Source: Bacteroidetes bacterium RIFCSPLOWO2_12_FULL_37_12 (GTDB lineage: Bacteria; Bacteroidota; Bacteroidia; 2-12-FULL-37-12). Taken from it: 51,915 bases of DNA. The notes under the pieces were generated by a model, which was not told the DNA's origin, ran no database searches, and was given only the letters and a program-made list of their open reading frames with translations. A program made the position numbers and the translations under genes. The DNA lies in assembly GCA_001769655.1 (NCBI GenBank), contig MEPC01000025.1:1-51915 (forward strand). Direction: 5' to 3'. Shown here in pieces: positions 49,257-51,915 of this stretch; positions within the stretch are counted from its first letter, which is position 1; each line of letters begins with the position of its first letter.

Positions 49257-51915
49257 TCATAACCGTTCTACCATAACTTCTTTCATTTTCTCCTTGCACT
49301 TTATAATAACTCTGTAAACGCCCACAGGTACTTTATCAAGAGGAAGCTTATGTTCTATGGGACCTGGTTCTACTTTAAGATTGTCAGAACTATATACTTT
49401 CCCCATGCTGTTAATAAGTGAAACATTGATATTATTTTTTTCTTCGGCAATAAATTTTACGCGTAATTCATTGCCACCAGCAGGGTTGGGAATAACTTCT
49501 ACTTCACGGAAACAGCCATAAGCATTTGGGTCAGGAATGCATGCAATAGCATTATCATCTGAATCCATATTAATGGTTACTAAGTCATATTCAACACAAC
49601 CATTAACCGAAACCATTTGCAATTCATAAGTAGTGGTGTTGGCAGGTGAAACTTCAATAGATGAGCCCTGAGCAATAAAACTGCCGGTAGCATTATCGTA
49701 CCAGGTATAAGTATTGCCATTCTCAATGGGTGAGGCTGTTAAGATGGTTTTGCAACCCCTGCCAATCGTTTGGTCAGCCCCTGCATTGGGTGTCACACAA
49801 TCAGGTCTGTGAATATTAAACCGTACCCTACCCATTTCAGAGTTATTTTCTGTGACAGTTTGGATAACATCATAATTAAACTCTTTTTTGTTGACGCCTT
49901 CCGGCTGAGCATTGTAATTGAAACCCACCAAAATAGGCAGTCGTTCACAGGGTTCAAATTGAATGTTTTCAATTGTAGCTTCTGCGGTTCCTGTGATGGA
50001 AATGGTATATGGCGATGGAGCATTAGGAAAATGTTGCAAAGAATGATGATGCAAAATCCCGTTACGTGACATGTGGCTGAATTTTCCTACCTCAAATCCT
50101 CTGCCTTTTCTCCCACCTTTTACCCATTTTTCATATATTTCCTTACCTAAATCAATGCGAACCATTCCATCAGCCGTAAACGGTTGATTTATTTCTTCCT
50201 CAGCAATGTTAAATAGGAAATTGTAACTTGTAGCGACTTCACAATATACATTTCCAGTTTGAACCACAATGTTATCTGGATTTTCGTTCACAACATGAAT
50301 ATTTTTCATAATTATGTTATTGTTCCGTTTAACATTATGAAGAACATCACTTTCTTCATCAAAAGCCATTCCGAAAGGATTGTTTGGATTCGATGGATTA
50401 GGTGTAGAAGTTTCAATTCTTGCTAATAAACATATATAAACCTTTGGTAGTCCAAAATCAGCTGGGTTAAAAGGAAACCATGGAATTTCAATAATAGTGA
50501 AATCTCCTGCAGGAATTACGGGAATTGTTACAGGCGTAGCAGGAATAATATTACCCCAAATTTTTCCATAATTCATATAATTTACCCAATAAAAGGGCCA
50601 ACTACTAGCCGTTGTCATTTTTGTCCAATAAACTTTAAGTTGTTCGGTACCTAAAGATGCTTGGCATCCTCTGTTTCTTACTTTAATATAAAGATAGTTT
50701 GGATTATTATTTGCCGAATAATCAGGGTCTTGATGAATAAGACCACCGTCTTGATAAACACGATTCCAAATGTCGAAAGCTAGCCCTGGAACAAAATTAT
50801 GTGGTTCTTGACCATTATCTCCATAATAGTCCTTCATCCATAAATCTGGTGGAATATTGCTTGCTGTTACATTCACAGTAATAAGTTCTTGGCAATTGTT
50901 GGCATCAGTTACAGCATAAGTGGTGTTAGTAATTGGGCTAACAGTGATAAATGCATTAGAAGATCCAGTATTCCATATAAAAGGTGGCGTACCGGTAGCA
51001 GTGAGGGTAACAGACCCTGGCTGTCCGCCACATGTTTCAACTGTAGGAGATGGAGGGCTAATGGTTACGAAATTTACATTAATGGTAGCAGTGGCAACTC
51101 CGCCGCATTCGTTGATATCCCTCACGAAATATGTAGTATTAATCGTTGGGCTTACATTAATAGAATCGGTGGTAGCACCAGTACTCCATAGATAAGAACT
51201 TGCACCCGAAGCGGTGAGGGTTACAGATTGCCCTCTGCAAATTGTACTAGATGTTGGGTAAACAGTTATTACTGAAGGGAGGAGTACGGTAATTTGAAAA
51301 GCGTAGGTTGTAATTGACTGTGGATAAGGTGGTGGACAATGCTCATCTTTAACGCTGATAGTAACAGTATATACACCCACATCGCTATTGGTGGGTGTCC
51401 AACACAAGTCCGCTTCATAATACCCTGGTTCAGTGTAAATATTTTCAAAAACAGCGCCAGTTATACCTGAAAATTCTACAGTTAGATTATCATAATTAGC
51501 ATCATTTACAATAATGGGGAAACAAACCTCTGATTGAGCACATATTGACTGGGAGGAGATAGGGTTAATAACAGGTGCCGTGTTATTTGCTGAAATAACT
51601 TGCGTGAAAACATCCGAACTACAATTGTTAAATGCAGTTAGAGTAACTGTATAGGAAGTTGCTCCGGTCGTATAAGTATGGGTAGGATTTAATTCGGTGG
51701 AAGTAGCAGTTCCATCTCCAAAATCCCATAAATATGAATGGGCATAAGTAGATTGGTTAGTAAAATTGATGGGAGAATTAGGACAAACCGTGTTTGGTGA
51801 ACTAGAGAATTGTGCGGTGGGTAAGTTTCCAGATAATCTTGCAGTTCCGCCAAAAGTTATACTATAAATCCCGCTTCCGTATAGATCAGTATCTAGGCAC
51901 AAAGCATAAGTATGG
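49257..51915 (-). CDS. Large secreted PKD/Ig-like protein with T9SS type A sorting domain (5' end outside the window)
   Basis: The frame is open to the right edge; the visible 886 codons lack the start and signal peptide. In order: a PKD domain (AQFSSSPNTVCPNSPINFTN to YTVTLTAFNNC), an Ig-like/cadherin-like domain with APVINPISSQSICAQSEVC, two Ig-like repeats (ICRGQSVTLTASGASSYLWS and VETCGGQPGSVTLTA), then a ~350-residue region with LWMKDYYGDNGQEPHNFVPG and YLYIKVRNRGC, a further Ig-like segment (NAGADQTIGRGCKTIL), and a T9SS type A domain (VEVIPNPAGGNELRVKF to KEVMVERL). It is probably a large surface or secreted adhesin; binding partners are unknown. Confidence 0.85.
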   Translation of the reverse strand, partial: HTYALCLDTDLYGSGIYSITFGGTARLSGNLPTAQFSSSPNTVCPNSPINFTNQSTYAHSYLWDFGDGTATSTELNPTHTYTTGATSYTVTLTAFNNCSSDVFTQVISANNTAPVINPISSQSICAQSEVCFPIIVNDANYDNLTVEFSGITGAVFENIYTEPGYYEADLCWTPTNSDVGVYTVTISVKDEHCPPPYPQSITTYAFQITVLLPSVITVYPTSSTICRGQSVTLTASGASSYLWSTGATTDSINVSPTINTTYFVRDINECGGVATATINVNFVTISPPSPTVETCGGQPGSVTLTATGTPPFIWNTGSSNAFITVSPITNTTYAVTDANNCQELITVNVTASNIPPDLWMKDYYGDNGQEPHNFVPGLAFDIWNRVYQDGGLIHQDPDYSANNNPNYLYIKVRNRGCQASLGTEQLKVYWTKMTTASSWPFYWVNYMNYGKIWGNIIPATPVTIPVIPAGDFTIIEIPWFPFNPADFGLPKVYICLLARIETSTPNPSNPNNPFGMAFDEESDVLHNVKRNNNIIMKNIHVVNENPDNIVVQTGNVYCEVATSYNFLFNIAEEEINQPFTADGMVRIDLGKEIYEKWVKGGRKGRGFEVGKFSHMSRNGILHHHSLQHFPNAPSPYTISITGTAEATIENIQFEPCERLPILVGFNYNAQPEGVNKKEFNYDVIQTVTENNSEMGRVRFNIHRPDCVTPNAGADQTIGRGCKTILTASPIENGNTYTWYDNATGSFIAQGSSIEVSPANTTTYELQMVSVNGCVEYDLVTINMDSDDNAIACIPDPNAYGCFREVEVIPNPAGGNELRVKFIAEEKNNINVSLINSMGKVYSSDNLKVEPGPIEHKLPLDKVPVGVYRVIIKCKEKMKEVMVERL

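Noticed and set aside
1-51915. tRNA or rRNA genes
   Set aside because: I looked for the TTCGAATC-type T-arm and CCA-proximal stems and saw no complete cloverleaf; a covariance-model search would be decisive.

Overview
The window comes from an AT-rich member of the Bacteroidota. The signs are: many secreted proteins ending in type IX secretion system (T9SS) type A sorting domains, a SprB-repeat adhesin-like giant, a type III glutamine synthetase, a division and cell-wall (dcw) cluster in the Bacteroidota order ending in FtsZ with the tail RFLHDNVD, TAnnTTTG-type -7 promoter elements, and almost no Shine-Dalgarno sequences. The species cannot be named from the sequence alone.

Layout. (1) 1-6166 (minus): a giant secreted metzincin-like/SprB-repeat protein running off the left edge, interrupted by one in-frame TAA at 674-676. 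(2) 6.2-13.2 kb: two T9SS cargo proteins, a DUF4160-DUF2442 pair and a TPR-like protein, with MITE-like inverted repeats in the gaps. (3) 13.4-14.15 kb: a small T9SS cargo gene. (4) 14.16-19.81 kb: an island of small orphan genes (membrane proteins, lipoproteins, a MazF-type toxin-antitoxin pair, an Rhs-type 'MGCLKL' remnant, a WGR-like/DUF7832-like protein). It is bracketed by two directly repeated copies of the 3' end of a SpoIIE-type phosphatase gene, and a degenerate ~35-45 bp motif recurs just after several of its genes. (5) 19.8-26.05 kb (minus): a propeller/PAS/SpoIIE signalling protein, a spermidine-synthase-like protein, a small membrane protein and a sialidase-like T9SS cargo. (6) 26.4-42.6 kb (plus): the dcw cluster mraZ-rsmH-ftsL-ftsI-murE-mraY-murD-ftsW-murG-murC-ftsQ-ftsA-ftsZ, preceded by a 10-bp-phased MraZ-box array and two inverted perfect DnaA boxes. 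Its gaps hold four copies of a ~53-bp repeat and many heptanucleotide arrays. (7) 42.9-46.1 kb: holA and, on the minus strand, type III glutamine synthetase. (8) 46.2-46.9 kb: a decayed second DUF4160-DUF2442 locus next to a symmetric REP-like palindrome cluster. (9) 47.0-51.9 kb (minus): three more T9SS cargo proteins, the last cut by the right edge.

The dcw genes supply the cytoplasmic Mur ligases (MurC, D, E; murF is not here), lipid I/II synthesis (MraY, MurG), septal synthesis (FtsW, FtsI) and the divisome core (FtsL, Q, A, Z). The strongest candidates for something undescribed are the small-gene island with its flanking repeats and recurrent junction motif, and a marked excess of the palindrome AGTGWCACT across unrelated genes. 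All counts and alignments were made by eye.
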